Assembly (NCBI GenBank): GCA_018109965.1
Contig: JAGBFE010000216.1
Location: forward strand, 1-6,276
Direction: 5' to 3'
DNA: 6,276 nucleotides
Origin: Oscillospiraceae bacterium
GTDB lineage: Bacteria > Bacillota_A > Clostridia > Oscillospirales > Ruminococcaceae
Shown here: positions 5,211-6,276 of the stretch, one piece after another
Numbering within the stretch: the first letter of the stretch is position 1
Layout of the letters: each line of letters opens with the position of its first letter
The notes under the pieces: generated by a model
The model's database searches: none
The model's input: the letters and a program-made list of their open reading frames with translations, nothing else
What the model was told of the DNA's origin: nothing
Made by a program: the position numbers and the translations under genes

Positions 5211-5223
5211 AATTGTTTAAAAT

Positions 5224-5257
5224 AAAAATCCTGTGTGAATTATCACACAGGATTTTT
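5224..5257. terminator. Bidirectional intrinsic terminator
   Basis: A 14-bp perfect stem (AAAATCCTGTGTG-type arms at 5224-5237 and 5244-5257) encloses the 6-base loop AATTAT. It has a T-run on the plus-strand 3' side (5253-5258) and A residues on the other side that act as the U-tract for minus-strand transcripts. It stops the transporter operon 14 bases after the permease stop codon. It also stops the convergent amylase-family gene, whose stop codon is at 5264-5266. Confidence 0.93.
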
Positions 5258-5263
5258 TATTGT

Positions 5264-6276
5264 TTATTTAATATTTTCCATTAAATAGTACATAGCAGAA
5301 ACAGTATAGTTTTTACCGTTGTATTCAAACTTTATATCTTTTACTCCGCGGTTTACAGCGATAAGCACTTCCTTGTCGAGTTTGCGGTCAAAACGTGTGA
5401 ATACAACACAATCATCTGTTGCAAACACAAAGTGTATACGTCCTTCGGCAAAAACATCGTGACTGTTGCGGAATTCTGCAATTTTCTTTACGTTTTTAAG
5501 GATATATTCATCCATAGCCCACCAGGTGAAATAGCCGCGGTTGAACGGGTCGCGATAGCCCTGCATGCCTATTTCGTCACCATAATAGATACAAGGCAAA
5601 CCCGGCATTGCAAAAAGCAGGGCAAAGCCGCAAACGATAAGTTTTTGTGCTTTTATATATTTTTCAGCAGTCAAAAAACGTTTGCTCTGCCAGTATCTGT
5701 CGGTACTGTATGGGTTTTCACCGCATAAAGCAGTCATAGCACGGGGAGTGTCGTGGGTAGAAAGATTGTTCAGTGCCACATCCAATGCTTCTTTAGGATA
5801 ATTTTCGCAGATAGTGAAAATCTCATCGCAGAAATCACCGCCATTGCCGTCTTTGAGAAAATTGAGTATAGACACACGGAACGGATAGTTCATTGTGGTA
5901 TCAAGGCCGGTGCCAAGCAGATATCTTCTGCGTTTTCCGTAACTCCATTTGGTTGTAGCGTCTTCCCACACCTCACCAACAAGCAGCTTGTCTTCACCGT
6001 GAGCTTTAACAGCAACACGTATCTGGTCGATAAAGCTGTCGGGCAGTTCATCCGCAACGTCAAGACGGAAACCATCAGCACCCTGACTGAGCCAGTAATC
6101 AATAACACCACCCTTGCCGCAGATGAATTCAATGTAGGAAGGGTCTTTTTCGTTTACTTCCGGCAATGTATCAAAACCCCACCAGGCACGGTAGCCGCAA
6201 GGAAAACGTGGGGAAAATTCATACCATTTTCTGTAAGGACTGTCAGTGTGGTCAAAAGCCCCTTTGCTGTCATATC
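5264..6276 (-). CDS. GH13 alpha-amylase-family glycosidase, C-terminal part
   Basis: The last 336 codons of an alpha-glucan-acting enzyme; the gene continues past the right edge. GH13 enzymes cleave or transfer alpha-glucosidic bonds by a retaining mechanism in a TIM barrel. Numbering from the window edge, the nucleophile is Asp72 (GFRLDVADE), the acid/base Glu101 (LLVGEVWED), and the transition-state Asp175 with His174 (NNLSTHDTPR). MPGLPCIYYGDEIGM near 220-234 is the late barrel strand typical of the family. The last 60-80 residues fit the small beta-sandwich domain C. The GYRAWWGFDTLPEVN segment (27-41) recalls neopullulanase or amylopullulanase-like members. Conserved region I and any signal peptide lie outside the window, so location and exact specificity are unknown. 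An in-frame TTG at 6166 is an internal Leu codon, because coding continues unbroken to the edge. No link to the transporter is evident. Confidence 0.92.
   Translation of the reverse strand, partial: YDSKGAFDHTDSPYRKWYEFSPRFPCGYRAWWGFDTLPEVNEKDPSYIEFICGKGGVIDYWLSQGADGFRLDVADELPDSFIDQIRVAVKAHGEDKLLVGEVWEDATTKWSYGKRRRYLLGTGLDTTMNYPFRVSILNFLKDGNGGDFCDEIFTICENYPKEALDVALNNLSTHDTPRAMTALCGENPYSTDRYWQSKRFLTAEKYIKAQKLIVCGFALLFAMPGLPCIYYGDEIGMQGYRDPFNRGYFTWWAMDEYILKNVKKIAEFRNSHDVFAEGRIHFVFATDDCVVFTRFDRKLDKEVLIAVNRGVKDIKFEYNGKNYTVSAMYYLMENIK

Noticed and set aside
6164..6166. A TTG start for the amylase-family gene
   Set aside because: The reading frame stays open to the window edge, with typical GH13 residues upstream (WYEFSPRFP and GYRAWWGFDT), so this is an internal Leu codon of a truncated gene.

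Overview
The window looks like chromosomal DNA from a low-GC, strictly anaerobic member of the Firmicutes, most likely Clostridia. The support is the AT-rich intergenic DNA, strong AGGAGG-type ribosome-binding sites, a rubrerythrin with its rubredoxin domain at the N-terminus (the 'reverse' type common in clostridia), and a PerR-like Fur-family regulator next to it. No species can be named from the sequence alone.

Left block, minus strand, about 1-1294: an oxidative-stress and iron cluster reading right to left. It holds a PerR-type regulator (899-1294), a reverse rubrerythrin (297-848) and the N-terminus of a ferritin cut off by the window edge (1-179). The regulator has a good promoter, and a perfect 6-1-6 palindrome sits on its predicted transcription start, which suggests autoregulation. 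A weaker box of the same kind lies before the rubrerythrin gene. Together these genes would sense peroxide or iron, reduce peroxide, and store iron.

Centre: a 426-bp divergent intergenic region (1295-1720), extremely AT-rich in its left part, carries promoters facing both ways and several repeat elements in front of the plus-strand operon.

Centre-right, plus strand, 1721-5210: a three-gene TAXI-type TRAP transporter operon. It has a lipoprotein solute-binding protein (1721-2713), a small membrane-anchored DUF1850 protein (2723-3214) and a fused 4TM/12TM permease (3237-5210). A strong bidirectional terminator (5224-5257) closes it. The binding protein would capture a small, probably carboxylate or amino-acid-like solute outside the membrane and pass it to the ion-driven permease. 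The role of the DUF1850 protein is unknown. Its gene begins at a TTG with no visible Shine-Dalgarno sequence and carries a very strong hairpin (2750-2790) at its 5' end. Both features suggest that the operon makes much more binding protein than membrane protein.

Right edge, minus strand, 5264-6276: the C-terminal part of a GH13 alpha-amylase-family enzyme with all three catalytic carboxylates present. It converges on the transporter operon and shares its terminator. No mobile element, CRISPR array, tRNA or rRNA was seen. The gene families are known; the most unusual signals are regulatory, above all the hairpin at the binding-protein/DUF1850 junction.
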